A stretch of DNA of 41,349 nucleotides from Variovorax sp. KK3 (GCF_001984055.1 NZ_LYVO01000068.1:1-41349), one strand, 5' to 3'. Positions 26,629 to 35,107 are shown, counted from the first letter of the stretch. Numbers and translations are program-made. The notes: a model not told the origin generated them from the sequence alone.

Positions 26629-27843
26629 ATGTTTTTCCCTGACTCTGCCATCCTGAACGCGGCTGCCGACTGGCTCGCGAACGGTTTGTGGGACCTCACG
26701 TGGTGGCAGATCGCGCTGTACACACTGGTGACGACCCACATCACCATCGTCGGCGTCACCGTGTTTCTGCACCGCACGCAGGCGCACCGTGCCATGGATC
26801 TTCACGCGATCCCGTCGCACTTCTTCCGTTTCTGGCTCTGGATGGGCACCGGCATGGTCACGCGCGAGTGGGTGGCCATCCACCGCAAGCACCACGCCAA
26901 GTGCGAAACCGAAGAGGATCCCCACAGCCCGCAAACGCGCGGCATCGACACCGTCATGTGGCGTGGCGCCGAGCTGTATCGCGCCGAAGCCAAGAACAAG
27001 GAAACCATCGCCAAGTTCAGTCACGGCACGCCCAATGACTGGATGGAAAACAACGTCTACAGCCGGTTCGGATGGCAAGGCGTGGGGCTGATGCTCATCC
27101 TCAACCTGGCGCTGTTTGGCGCGGTCGGCGCCACCGTCTGGGCGGTGCAGATGCTGTGGATCCCCTTCTGGGCTGCAGGTGTCGTGAACGGCTTGGGCCA
27201 CTATTGGGGATACCGCAATTTCGAGGCGACCGATGCCAGCACGAACCTGTCGCCGTGGGGGCTCATCATCGGCGGCGAGGAACTGCATAACAACCATCAC
27301 ACCTATCCGACTTCGGCCAAGTTCTCGGTCAAGAAGTACGAATTCGACATCGGCTGGGTCTACATCAGCCTGATGCAGAAGATCGGTTGGGCCAAGGTCA
27401 AGAAGTTGCCGCCGAGGCTGCTGATGGGTGATGTGCGCCCGGTGGCCGACGAGAAGACGCTCGAAGCGCTCATCGCCAATCGCTACGAGGTGATGGCAGG
27501 GTATGCGCGTGAGATGCGCCGTGCGACTCAGCAGGAACTGGCGCAGTTGAAAGCGAAGGGTGCTGATCTGTCGGCGCTGAAGGTGGCCAAGCGTTGGCTC
27601 CATCGTGACGACGACAAGGTGCCGGCCAATGCCCGCGTGAATCTGGTGCAGGCTCGCGCCGCCCATCCGGTGCTCGACAAGATGGTGACCATGCGCGAGG
27701 AACTGCGCCAGATGTGGCTCAACACCTCGCAGTCGCGTGAACAGTTGGCCGCCGACTTGGCAGCGTGGTGCCACCGCGCCGAAGCTAGCGGGATCGCGGG
27801 TTTGCGTGATTTCTCCACCCGTCTTCGTTCGGCGCGAGCTTGA
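26629..27843 (+). CDS. Membrane-bound fatty-acid desaturase (acyl-CoA/acyl-lipid type)
   Basis: A 404-residue integral membrane di-iron desaturase. The three histidine boxes are intact: HRTQAH (48-53), HRKHH (85-89) and HNNHH (220-224). Hydrophobic segments lie near residues 22-46, 64-84 and 140-185. Such enzymes introduce a cis double bond into saturated acyl chains, using oxygen and an electron donor, and adjust membrane fluidity. The C-terminal 130 residues are hydrophilic and helical (RATQQELAQLKAKGADL), longer than in minimal delta-9 enzymes. The position of the double bond cannot be told from sequence. A strong terminator follows at 27871-27897. Confidence 0.92.
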   Translation: MFFPDSAILNAAADWLANGLWDLTWWQIALYTLVTTHITIVGVTVFLHRTQAHRAMDLHAIPSHFFRFWLWMGTGMVTREWVAIHRKHHAKCETEEDPHSPQTRGIDTVMWRGAELYRAEAKNKETIAKFSHGTPNDWMENNVYSRFGWQGVGLMLILNLALFGAVGATVWAVQMLWIPFWAAGVVNGLGHYWGYRNFEATDASTNLSPWGLIIGGEELHNNHHTYPTSAKFSVKKYEFDIGWVYISLMQKIGWAKVKKLPPRLLMGDVRPVADEKTLEALIANRYEVMAGYAREMRRATQQELAQLKAKGADLSALKVAKRWLHRDDDKVPANARVNLVQARAAHPVLDKMVTMREELRQMWLNTSQSREQLAADLAAWCHRAEASGIAGLRDFSTRLRSARA

Positions 27844-27870
27844 GCGGCACGTCAGCGTTCGTGAACTGAA

Positions 27871-27897
27871 AAGCCGGCCTGAGGGCCGGCTTTTTTA
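27871..27897 (+). terminator. Intrinsic terminator of the desaturase gene
   Basis: AAGCCGGCC (27871-27879) pairs with GGCCGGCTT (27884-27892) around a 4-base loop. A run of six T starts within the stem's end (27891-27896). It lies 27 bases past the desaturase stop. Confidence 0.93.
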
Positions 27898-27946
27898 TTG
27901 CCCGCTTTAGACGCGACGTGGTCAGTAGGGTCGGTTCAGAGGCAAC

Positions 27947-27975
27947 AAAAAACCCGCTGGATCGCAGCGGGTTTT
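27947..27975 (-). terminator. Intrinsic terminator of rpmB-rpmG
   Basis: AAAACCCGCTG (27949-27959) pairs with CAGCGGGTTTT (27965-27975) around a 5-base loop. Read on the minus strand the stem ends in a T-run (plus-strand A-run from 27947). It lies 18 bases past the rpmG stop. The symmetric A/T flanks mean it could also work on the plus strand. Confidence 0.92.
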
Positions 27976-27993
27976 AAGTAAGGACAGGCTGAA

Positions 27994-28167
27994 TCACTTC
28001 AGCTTGATTTCCTTGTATTCGACATGCTTGCGCGCCTTCGGGTCGAACTTCATGATCGACATCTTCTCAGGCATCGTCTTCTTGTTCTTGCTGGTGGTGT
28101 AGAAATGGCCGGTACCCGCGGTGGATTCCAGCTTGATCTTTTCGCGTCCGCCTTTGCTCGTTGCCAT
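27994..28167 (-). CDS. rpmG: 50S ribosomal protein L33
   Basis: A 57-residue basic ribosomal protein. It reads MATSKGGREKIKLESTAGTG at its start and continues with HFYTTSKNKKTMPEKM and the end VEYKEIKLK, as in proteobacterial L33. The zinc-binding cysteines of the other L33 type are absent, which is normal for this version. It follows rpmB on the minus strand with an 11-bp gap, and a strong terminator lies just after its stop. Confidence 0.97.
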   Translation of the reverse strand: MATSKGGREKIKLESTAGTGHFYTTSKNKKTMPEKMSIMKFDPKARKHVEYKEIKLK

Positions 28168-28178
28168 GGTTCAGCTCC

Positions 28179-28412
28179 TTAGGCTTGGCCGCGCGACCGC
28201 AGGTCTGCGAGCACGGCGTCGATGCCATTCTTGTCGATCAGGCGCAGCGCGGCGTTGGAAATACGCAGGCGCACCCAGCGGTTTTCACTTTCGACCCAAA
28301 AACGGCGGTATTGCAGGTTCGGCAGGAACCGGCGCTTGGTTTTGTTGTTGGCGTGGGAAACGTTGTTTCCGACCATCGGGCCTTTGCCCGTGACTTCGCA
28401 TACGCGTGCCAT
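28179..28412 (-). CDS. rpmB: 50S ribosomal protein L28
   Basis: A 77-residue ribosomal protein. The start MARVCEVTGKGPMVGNNVSH and the following NNKTKRRFLPNLQ are the L28 signature. The start at 28412 was chosen over one three codons upstream because it matches the conserved N-terminus and length. It is the first gene of the rpmB-rpmG unit, the usual bacterial order. A TATAAT box lies about 145 bp upstream on the same strand. Confidence 0.97.
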   Translation of the reverse strand: MARVCEVTGKGPMVGNNVSHANNKTKRRFLPNLQYRRFWVESENRWVRLRISNAALRLIDKNGIDAVLADLRSRGQA

Positions 28413-28557
28413 TTGGAACACTTTCTTGAACAGCTGGCATCCGGCACAAAGGCGTGGCGGGTGGGTTGCAGCTTGACCTCGCCATGGACGGGTGGCGGTA
28501 TCCCGACTTCACCGGCCCCTTACTGAAGTAGCAGGGGCGAATTCGGCAAAGCCTCGG

Positions 28558-28563
28558 ATTATA
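28558..28563 (-). promoter_or_regulatory. -10 box (TATAAT) upstream of rpmB
   Basis: The minus strand reads GGCTATAATCC, a perfect -10 hexamer at 28558-28563, 22 bases beyond the trxB stop and about 145 bases before rpmB. No good -35 is visible at 16-18 bases' distance, which would fall at the end of trxB. It probably drives rpmB-rpmG with a long leader. Confidence 0.5.
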
Positions 28564-28584
28564 GCCACAAGGCCCAGCGAAGGT

Positions 28585-29547
28585 TCATAGCGTGCCGTCC
28601 TGCTCCAGGAAGCGCTGCGCATCCAGTGCTGCCATGCAGCCGGTGCCTGCGCTCGTGATGGCCTGCCGATAGACGTGATCCTGCACGTCTCCCGCGGCAA
28701 ACACGCCCGGGATGCTGGTCATGGTCGCGAAGCCTTGAAGGCCGGAGCGGGTGATGATGTACCCGTCCTTCATCTCCAGTTGCCCCTGGAAGATGTCGGT
28801 GTTCGGATGGTGGCCGATCGCAATGAAGCAGCCCTTCAGATCGATCTGTTCGGTAGCCCCGGTCTGGGTGTTCTTGATACGAATGCCGGTCACCCCGGAG
28901 TCGTCACCCAGCACCTGGTCCAGCGCGCTGTGCAGCTTGAGTGCGATCTTGCCTTCCTTGACCTTCTCGTGGAGCTTGTCCACCAGGATTGGTTCCGCAC
29001 GGAACTTGTCGCGGCGGTGCACCAACGTGACCTTGCTGGCAATGTTCGACAGATACAGCGCCTCTTCGACGGCAGTGTTGCCGCCGCCGATCACGCAGAC
29101 CTCCTGCTCGCGATAGAAGAATCCGTCGCAGGTCGCACAGCCCGACACGCCGCGGCCCATGAAGTGCTGTTCCGACTCGAGGCCCAAGTACTTGGCCGAG
29201 GCCCCGGTGGCGATCACGAGGGAATCGCAGGTGTACGTGCCGCTGTCGCCGGTCAGGGTGAACGGACGCTTGCTGAAGTCGACCTTGTTGATATGGTCGA
29301 AGACGATCTCGGTCTTGAAGCGTTCGGCATGCTCCAGAAAGCGTTGCATCAGGTCCGGACCCTGTACGCCATGCACGTCGGCCGGCCAGTTGTCGACCTC
29401 GGTCGTGGTCATGAGCTGGCCGCCCTGGGCGATCCCGGTGATCAACATGGGCTGCAAATTGGCGCGGGCAGCGTAGACAGCGGCGGTGTAACCGGCAGGG
29501 CCCGAACCCAGAATCAGGACCTTCGCGTGGCGTGTAGGGGACGACAT
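28585..29547 (-). CDS. trxB: Thioredoxin-disulfide reductase
   Basis: A 320-residue NADPH-dependent flavoenzyme that reduces thioredoxin in the cytoplasm. The FAD motif GSGPAGYTAAVYAAR lies at residues 14-28. The redox-active pair is Cys137/Cys140 in CATCDGFFY. The NADPH motif GGGNTAVEEALYLS follows, and the C-terminal FAD motif is GVFAAGDVQDHVYRQ. The length is normal. The gene diverges from the Crp/Fnr-type regulator, with a 166-bp gap holding two palindromes. Confidence 0.97.
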   Translation of the reverse strand: MSSPTRHAKVLILGSGPAGYTAAVYAARANLQPMLITGIAQGGQLMTTTEVDNWPADVHGVQGPDLMQRFLEHAERFKTEIVFDHINKVDFSKRPFTLTGDSGTYTCDSLVIATGASAKYLGLESEQHFMGRGVSGCATCDGFFYREQEVCVIGGGNTAVEEALYLSNIASKVTLVHRRDKFRAEPILVDKLHEKVKEGKIALKLHSALDQVLGDDSGVTGIRIKNTQTGATEQIDLKGCFIAIGHHPNTDIFQGQLEMKDGYIITRSGLQGFATMTSIPGVFAAGDVQDHVYRQAITSAGTGCMAALDAQRFLEQDGTL

Positions 29548-29567
29548 GAGTAGAAAACCTAGGTTTG

Positions 29568-29582
29568 ACGCTGCATCAGCGT
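29568..29582. promoter_or_regulatory. Perfect short palindrome near the trxB start
   Basis: ACGCTG (29568-29573) and CAGCGT (29577-29582) are inverted copies around a 3-base centre (cat). The site is 21 bases upstream of the trxB start codon, in the position of a leader hairpin or operator. Confidence 0.35.
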
Positions 29583-29595
29583 GTACATTTTCAAG

Positions 29596-29618
29596 GGTGA
29601 TAGGTATGGAGTATCACC
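29596..29618. promoter_or_regulatory. Palindrome in the trxB-regulator divergent gap
   Basis: GGTGATA (29596-29602) and TATCACC (29612-29618) are perfect inverted copies with a 9-base spacer. The dyad lies midway between trxB and the Crp/Fnr-type gene. It does not match the classical Crp (TGTGA-N6-TCACA) or Fnr (TTGAT-N4-ATCAA) sites because the spacing is longer. It is a candidate operator. Confidence 0.45.
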
Positions 29619-29713
29619 GTTCGGTTCAAGGCCGGGCGCAAGCTGTTTTAAATGCGTGCGATTGTATTAATGCATGGGCGTTTCAATTGCGCGGTAGAAC
29701 CGGGGGTTGATGG

Positions 29714-30388
29714 ATGTCGATGCTTTCCAATCTTGAATTGCTCCGTCGTGTGCCGCTGTTTTCGGCCCTCACGCCATCTCAGTCGGCGAGCATTGCCGAC
29801 GCGATCGTCAAGAAGCGCTTCAAGCGTGCCGAGGTGGTCGTCGAGCAGGGCAAGAAGTCAGACGCGCTGTACATCATCCTGACCGGCCGGGCCAGGGTCA
29901 TGAGCACCGACAGCCGTGGCCGCGAGGTCATCCTGGCCACGCTGCAGCCGGGCGATTACATCGGTGAGATGAGCCTGATCGACGACGAGCCGCACTCGGC
30001 CACCGTCCGCACCGAAGTCCAGACCGACGTGCTCACGCTCGGTCGCGAGGCCTTTTCGCGCTGCCTGCCCGAGAACTCCTCGATGTCCTACAACATCATG
30101 CGGGGCCTGGTTTCGAGACTGCGCCACGCTGACCGCAAGATCGAGTCGCTGGCGCTCATGGACGTCTATGGCCGCGTCGCCCGCTCGCTGCTCGAATTCG
30201 CCGTCGACGACGGCGCGGGCAACCTCAAGGTGCGCGACAAGATATCGCGCCAAGATCTGGCCAAAATGGTCGGCGCCTCGCGCGAGATGGTCAGCCGGGT
30301 CATGAAAGACCTCGAAGAGCGTGGTTTCGTACAGACCCAGCCCGACGGGTCGATGATCGTCAAGGAACGGCTCTCATCGCTGGCCTGA
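29714..30388 (+). CDS. Crp/Fnr-family transcriptional regulator
   Basis: A 224-residue regulator. The N-terminal cyclic-nucleotide-binding-type beta barrel covers about residues 12-125 (including GDYIGEMSLIDDEPHSATVR). A long dimer helix follows, and the C-terminal winged helix (about 150-220) has the recognition segment ISRQDLAKMVGASREMVSR. That helix carries the ExxSR pattern typical of Fnr-type rather than Crp-type DNA contacts. Only one cysteine is present, so an Fnr-style iron-sulfur cluster is not possible. The RxS of the phosphate-binding cassette of Crp is partly echoed by EPHSATVR, so a nucleotide ligand is conceivable. The ATG at 29714 was taken; one at 29720 is also possible. Confidence 0.92.
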   Translation: MSMLSNLELLRRVPLFSALTPSQSASIADAIVKKRFKRAEVVVEQGKKSDALYIILTGRARVMSTDSRGREVILATLQPGDYIGEMSLIDDEPHSATVRTEVQTDVLTLGREAFSRCLPENSSMSYNIMRGLVSRLRHADRKIESLALMDVYGRVARSLLEFAVDDGAGNLKVRDKISRQDLAKMVGASREMVSRVMKDLEERGFVQTQPDGSMIVKERLSSLA

Positions 30389-30394
30389 CCATCC

Positions 30395-30421
30395 GGCCGG
30401 CCGCATCGCGGCGTGCCGGCC
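30395..30421 (+). terminator. GC-rich hairpin after the Crp/Fnr-type gene
   Basis: GGCCGGC (30395-30401) pairs with GCCGGCC (30415-30421) with a 13-base loop that can itself pair (CGCATCGCG). It is seven bases past the stop codon. The tail ctctcattg has only scattered T, so termination would be weak. Confidence 0.45.
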
Positions 30422-30521
30422 CTCTCATTGCGGGTGCCGATGACAACCTGGCCGCAATGCTGTTCGTTGTAGTTTCCGTGCGTTGCCTGCCTGCATTCGC
30501 GGGCTGGCGGCCCTGCCTTTC

Positions 30522-32921
30522 ATGACTTATTCGCTCAACACCCTCCAGTCCTCCGCCTCGGGCGAGTCGACCCCGGTGCGCGCACGCGCGATGCGCTTTG
30601 CGCACGAGATCACGCTGATCGCCGGCTTCGTCGCGCTGCTGTTCTGGCTGCTCGCCATGCTGAGCTTCACGCCCTCCGATGCTGCGTGGTCGACCTCGGG
30701 CAGCGGCGGGGATGTCAAGAACTGGGGTGGCTGCATCGGCGCCTGGCTGGCAGACGCGAGCTATTTTCTCGCCGGCTACTCGGTCTGGTGGTGTCTGGCC
30801 GCAGGCCTGCGCGTGTGGCTGTCCTCGCTGGCAGGCTGGATGCGAGGCGGCGAAGCGGGCGCGAACGAGCCGCCCCAGCCGCCACGCGGCCGCTTCAACT
30901 CGAGCCGCCTGGCCTTCTGGTTCGGCCTGGTGCTGCTGTTGTGTGCCAGCGTGATGCTCGAGTGGTCGCGCCTTTACCGCCTCGAATCGCACCTGCCGGG
31001 CCACGGCGGTGGCGTGCTGGGCTATCTGGTCGGGCCTGCCAGCGTCAAATGGATGGGCTTCACCGGCTCCGCGCTTATTGCCATCGCGGCCGGCGTGATC
31101 GGCTCCGCCCTCGTGTTCCGCTTTTCTTGGAGCCAGATCGCCGAGCGCATCGGCGGGCGCCTGTACACGCTGTTCGAATCGCGCCGCGAAAAGCGTGAGA
31201 TCGCCGAAGACATCGCGATGGGCAAAAAGGCCGTTCGCGAACGCGAGCGCGACGAGGCTGCCATGGCCGGAGAACAGGGCAGCGAGCCCGAGTTGATCGA
31301 CGACGGACTCCGCACCGCACCCCGCCCCAAGCGCCGACCGCCCGCGCCGCCGGTGCAGATCGAGCCGGCCATGATCGAGGTGCCGAAAAGCGATCGCGTG
31401 GTCAAGGAGCGGCAGAAACCCCTGTTCCGCGAACTGCCCGACAGCAAGCTGCCCCAGGTCGACCTGCTCGATGCCGCACAGGGCCGGCAGGAAACCGTGT
31501 CGGCCGACACGCTGGAGATGACCTCGCGCCTCATCGAGAAGAAGCTCAAGGACTTCGGCGTCGAAGTGCGGGTGGTGCTGGCTTCGCCCGGCCCCGTGAT
31601 CACGCGCTATGAAATCGAGCCGGCCACCGGCGTCAAGGGCTCGCAGATCGTCAACCTGGCGAAGGACCTCGCTCGTTCGCTGTCGCTCGTGTCGATCCGC
31701 GTGGTCGAAACGATCCCCGGCAAGAACTACATGGCGCTCGAGTTGCCCAACGCCAAGCGCCAATCGATCCGCCTTTCGGAGATCCTGGGTTCGCAGGTCT
31801 ACAACGAGGGCAAGTCGATGCTCACGATGGGCCTGGGCAAGGACATCGTCGGCAACCCGGTGGTGGCCGACCTTGCCAAGATGCCGCACGTGCTGGTGGC
31901 TGGCACCACCGGATCCGGCAAGTCGGTCGGCATCAACGCCATGATCCTGAGCCTGCTCTACAAGGCCGAGGCGCGCGACGTGCGCCTGCTCATGATCGAC
32001 CCGAAGATGCTCGAAATGTCGGTCTACGAAGGCATCCCCCACCTGCTGGCCCCGGTCGTCACCGACATGCGGCAGGCGGCGCACGGCCTGAACTGGTGCG
32101 TGGCCGAAATGGAGCGCCGCTACAAGCTGATGAGCAAGCTGGGCGTGCGCAACCTTGCCGGCTACAACACCAAGATCGACGAGGCCAAGGCGCGCGAGGA
32201 GTTCATCTACAACCCCTTCAGCCTCACGCCCGACGACCCCGAACCGCTGAAGCGCGAGCCGCACATCGTGGTCGTGATCGACGAGCTGGCCGACTTGATG
32301 ATGGTGGTCGGCAAGAAGATCGAAGAGCTGATCGCCCGCCTGGCCCAGAAGGCGCGGGCCGCCGGCATCCATCTGATCCTGGCCACACAGCGGCCCAGCG
32401 TGGACGTGATCACCGGCCTGATCAAGGCCAACATCCCGACCCGCATCGCCTTCCAGGTGTCGAGCAAGATCGACTCGCGCACCATCCTCGACCAGATGGG
32501 GGCCGAGGCCCTGCTCGGCATGGGCGACATGCTGTACATGGCTAGCGGCACCGGCCTGCCGGTGCGAGTGCACGGCGCTTTCGTCAGCGACGACGAGGTG
32601 CACCGTGTCGTCGCCTACCTCAAGTCACAAGGGGAGCCGGACTACATCGAAGGGGTGCTCGAAGGTGGAACCGTCGACGGTGAAGGCGATCTACTCGGCG
32701 AGGGTGGCGAAGGCGGCGGCGAGAAGGACCCGATGTACGACCAGGCGGTCGAAGTGGTCCTCAAGCACCGCAAGGCCAGCATTTCGCTGGTGCAGCGCCA
32801 CCTGAAGATCGGCTACAACCGCGCCGCGCGGCTGGTCGAGGACATGGAAAACGCCGGGCTGGTCAGCGCCATGAGCGGCAGCGGCCAGCGCGAAATCCTG
32901 GTGCCCGCGCGCACCGAGTGA
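30522..32921 (+). CDS. ftsK: DNA translocase FtsK
   Basis: A 799-residue septum-located DNA pump. The N-terminal third holds about four membrane segments (from residue 25 to roughly 200). A linker of charged and Pro-rich residues follows. The RecA-type motor has Walker A GTTGSGKS (461-468) and VVVIDELADLMMV as Walker B. The C-terminal gamma winged helix (about 736-799) begins at DPMYDQAVEVV and would read KOPS sites and contact XerD. The linker is short compared with E. coli FtsK, as in many betaproteobacteria. The start at 30522 (MTYSLNT) was chosen over an upstream TTG. The stop codon is part of a 14-bp direct duplication. lolA follows 34 bp later. Confidence 0.96.
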   Translation: MTYSLNTLQSSASGESTPVRARAMRFAHEITLIAGFVALLFWLLAMLSFTPSDAAWSTSGSGGDVKNWGGCIGAWLADASYFLAGYSVWWCLAAGLRVWLSSLAGWMRGGEAGANEPPQPPRGRFNSSRLAFWFGLVLLLCASVMLEWSRLYRLESHLPGHGGGVLGYLVGPASVKWMGFTGSALIAIAAGVIGSALVFRFSWSQIAERIGGRLYTLFESRREKREIAEDIAMGKKAVRERERDEAAMAGEQGSEPELIDDGLRTAPRPKRRPPAPPVQIEPAMIEVPKSDRVVKERQKPLFRELPDSKLPQVDLLDAAQGRQETVSADTLEMTSRLIEKKLKDFGVEVRVVLASPGPVITRYEIEPATGVKGSQIVNLAKDLARSLSLVSIRVVETIPGKNYMALELPNAKRQSIRLSEILGSQVYNEGKSMLTMGLGKDIVGNPVVADLAKMPHVLVAGTTGSGKSVGINAMILSLLYKAEARDVRLLMIDPKMLEMSVYEGIPHLLAPVVTDMRQAAHGLNWCVAEMERRYKLMSKLGVRNLAGYNTKIDEAKAREEFIYNPFSLTPDDPEPLKREPHIVVVIDELADLMMVVGKKIEELIARLAQKARAAGIHLILATQRPSVDVITGLIKANIPTRIAFQVSSKIDSRTILDQMGAEALLGMGDMLYMASGTGLPVRVHGAFVSDDEVHRVVAYLKSQGEPDYIEGVLEGGTVDGEGDLLGEGGEGGGEKDPMYDQAVEVVLKHRKASISLVQRHLKIGYNRAARLVEDMENAGLVSAMSGSGQREILVPARTE

Positions 32922-32935
32922 CGCGCACCGAGTGA
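32908..32935 (+). repeat. 14-bp tandem duplication covering the ftsK stop codon
   Basis: The unit cgcgcaccgagtga occurs twice in a row (32908-32921 and 32922-32935). The first copy contains the last codons and stop of ftsK. The second copy is noncoding and stands just before the lolA ribosome binding site. It looks like a small recent slippage event. Confidence 0.9.
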
Positions 32936-32955
32936 CACGCAACGATGGAAGAAGG

Positions 32956-33594
32956 ATGCTGTTGAAAAAACTGTTCGTCATCGCATGCGCGGTCGCCGCC
33001 ACCAGCGGCGCCTGGGCCGGCGGTATGGAAAGCCTCGAAGGCTTCGTGAAAAACGCGAAGTCGGGCCGCGCCGAGTTCACCCAGACCGTGACCGCACCGC
33101 CCAAAGATGGCCAGGCCGCCCGCGCCAAGGTGTCGAGCGGCAACTTCGAATTCCAGCGCCCCGGCAAGTTCAGGTTCGACTACAAGAAGCCCTTCGCGCA
33201 AAACATCGTGGCCGACGGTGAAACGCTGTGGCTCTACGACGCCGACCTGAACCAGGTGACGCAGCGCAAGCAGTCACAGGCATTGGGCTCGACCCCCGCG
33301 GCGCTGATCGCCGCCGCTGCCGACCTGCGCGCGCTGCAGGCCGACTTCGCCCTCGAGGCCGCGCCGGAGCGCGATGGCCTGCAATGGGTCAAGGCCACGC
33401 CCAAGAGCAAAGACGGTCAGCTCCAGAGCGTCCAGGTCGGCTTTCAAGGCGATGCCCTGGCCGCGCTCGAAATCCTCGACAGCTTCGGCCAGCGTTCGGT
33501 GCTGAAGTTCACGAAGGTCGAGGTCAACCCGTCGTTGCCTGCAGGCACCTTCCAGTTCAAGGCGCCGGCAGGCGCCGACGTGCTCAAGCAATAG
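32956..33594 (+). CDS. lolA: Outer-membrane lipoprotein carrier LolA
   Basis: A 212-residue periplasmic chaperone that carries lipoproteins from LolCDE to LolB. A cleavable signal peptide covers residues 1 to about 21 (LFVIACAVAATSGAWAG). The mature part has the LolA-type features RAEFTQTV, GNFEFQRPGKFRFDYKKP and DGETLWLYDADLNQVT. The start at 32956 has AGAAGG upstream. The order ftsK-lolA-rarA is the usual one in proteobacteria. Its clients would include the lipoproteins predicted at 20003, 24530 and 40202. Confidence 0.95.
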   Translation: MLLKKLFVIACAVAATSGAWAGGMESLEGFVKNAKSGRAEFTQTVTAPPKDGQAARAKVSSGNFEFQRPGKFRFDYKKPFAQNIVADGETLWLYDADLNQVTQRKQSQALGSTPAALIAAAADLRALQADFALEAAPERDGLQWVKATPKSKDGQLQSVQVGFQGDALAALEILDSFGQRSVLKFTKVEVNPSLPAGTFQFKAPAGADVLKQ

Positions 33595-33653
33595 GGTCCG
33601 GCGCCGCGCGCCATGCCGCGCCATGCCGGAGCATGGGCGACACTCGGGCTTCC

Positions 33654-34946
33654 ATGGCCACAGTCCCCCATCAACCACTGGCCGAGCGCCTGCGTCCCAA
33701 GAACCTGGGCGAAGTCATCGGCCAGCAGCATCTTCTCGGTCCCGGCATGCCGCTGCGCATCGCCTTCGAATCGGGCCAGCCGCATTCCTGCATCCTCTGG
33801 GGCCCTCCGGGCACCGGCAAGACCACCATCGCGCGGCTCATGGCGGATGCGTTCGATGCCCAGTTCCTCAGCATCAGCGCGGTGCTCGGCGGCGTGAAGG
33901 ACATCCGCGAGGCCGTCGAGCGCGCGACCGCCGCGCGCGACGGCTTGGAGCAACGCCGCACCATCGTCTTCGTCGACGAGGTGCACCGCTTCAACAAGAG
34001 CCAGCAAGACGCCTTTCTTCCGCACGTGGAGTCGGGCCTCTTCACCTTCATCGGCGCGACCACCGAGAACCCGTCCTTCGAGGTGAACTCGGCCTTGCTG
34101 TCACGTGCCGCGGTATACGTGCTGCAGTCGCTCACCGAAGACGATCTGCGCCAGATCGTCGCGCGTGCGCAGCACATCCAGGCCGTGCCTCCGATCGAAG
34201 CAAAGGCCGAGGACCGTCTCGTGGCCTATGCCGACGGCGATGCGCGGCGGTTGCTCAACACCCTCGAAACCCTCGCCGTCGCCGCGGCCGCCGAGAAGCG
34301 CGACGACATCGGCGACGAGTGGCTCCTGCGCGTGCTCGGCGAGCGCATGCGCCGCTACGACAAGGGCGGCGAACAGTTCTACGACACCATTTCGGCCCTG
34401 CACAAGTCCGTGCGCGGCAGCGACCCCGATGCCGCGCTCTACTGGTTCGTGCGCATGCTCGACGGCGGCGCCGACCCGCGCTACATGGCGCGCCGGCTGG
34501 TGCGCATGGCCAGCGAAGACATCGGCCTGGCCGACCCGCGCGCGCTGCGCCTCGCCCTCGATGCGGCCGAGGTCTACGAGCGCCTGGGCACGCCCGAAGG
34601 CGAGCTGGCACTCGCCGAATGCGTGGTCTACCTCGCCATCGCACCCAAGTCCAACGCGGTCTACCAAGCCTACAACGAGGTTCGCGCCTTCGTGAAGCAG
34701 GACGGCACCCGGCCCGTGCCCATGCATCTGCGCAACGCGCCCACCAAGCTCATGAAGCAGCTCGACTACGGCAAGGGCTATCGCTACGCACACGACGAGG
34801 AGGGCGGCTTCGCCGCGGGCGAGCGCTATTTGCCCGACGGTGTCGATCCGCCTCCCTTCTACCGTCCGGTGGAGCGAGGCCTCGAGATCCGGATCGCCGA
34901 GAAACTGCGCGAACTGCGAAGGCGCAACGACGACGCCGGTGCCTGA
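33654..34946 (+). CDS. rarA: Replication-associated recombination protein A (AAA+ ATPase)
   Basis: A 430-residue AAA+ protein of the RarA/MgsA/WRNIP1 family, acting at stalled replication forks. Walker A is GPPGTGKT (residues 50-57). Walker B is FVDEVHRFNKSQQDAFLP with Asp108. The family-specific segments GATTENPSFEVNSALLSRA and KSVRGSDPDAALYW are present, and the C-terminal block HLRNAPTKLMKQLDYGKGYRY is broken only by expected substitutions. The start at 33654 (MATVPHQPLAERLRP) fits the family; an in-frame ATG at 33633 would add seven residues. Neither has a strong ribosome binding site. Confidence 0.95.
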   Translation: MATVPHQPLAERLRPKNLGEVIGQQHLLGPGMPLRIAFESGQPHSCILWGPPGTGKTTIARLMADAFDAQFLSISAVLGGVKDIREAVERATAARDGLEQRRTIVFVDEVHRFNKSQQDAFLPHVESGLFTFIGATTENPSFEVNSALLSRAAVYVLQSLTEDDLRQIVARAQHIQAVPPIEAKAEDRLVAYADGDARRLLNTLETLAVAAAAEKRDDIGDEWLLRVLGERMRRYDKGGEQFYDTISALHKSVRGSDPDAALYWFVRMLDGGADPRYMARRLVRMASEDIGLADPRALRLALDAAEVYERLGTPEGELALAECVVYLAIAPKSNAVYQAYNEVRAFVKQDGTRPVPMHLRNAPTKLMKQLDYGKGYRYAHDEEGGFAAGERYLPDGVDPPPFYRPVERGLEIRIAEKLRELRRRNDDAGA

Positions 34947-35092
34947 TCTTCGGCCCGACGCGGCCGCGCATGCACAGGCCCGATACCGCCCGCATCCCCG
35001 TCGATACGCCCTTGCGCGCTTGCGGTGCCGAACAGCCCGCGCCAGCGGGAAAACCCCGGTCGCCGCGCACCGAAATGGCGATCAGGCGTGAC

Positions 35093-35098
35093 TACAAT
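35093..35098 (+). promoter_or_regulatory. -10-like box just before a terminator, upstream of livH
   Basis: TACAAT (35093-35098) within GTGACTACAATCCC is a good -10 match. No -35 is evident at the correct distance. It lies ten bases before the stem-loop at 35108-35141, so a transcript started here would meet the hairpin almost at once. Confidence 0.35.
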
Positions 35099-35107
35099 CC
35101 CGCCCAC

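Noticed and set aside
29596..29618. The dyad considered as a classical Crp site
   Set aside because: The GTGA and TCAC half-sites are 13 bases apart, not six, so it does not fit the known Crp motif.
30360..32603. Minus-strand open frame of about 750 codons opposite ftsK
   Set aside because: A shadow of ftsK with no recognisable domain and no ribosome binding site.
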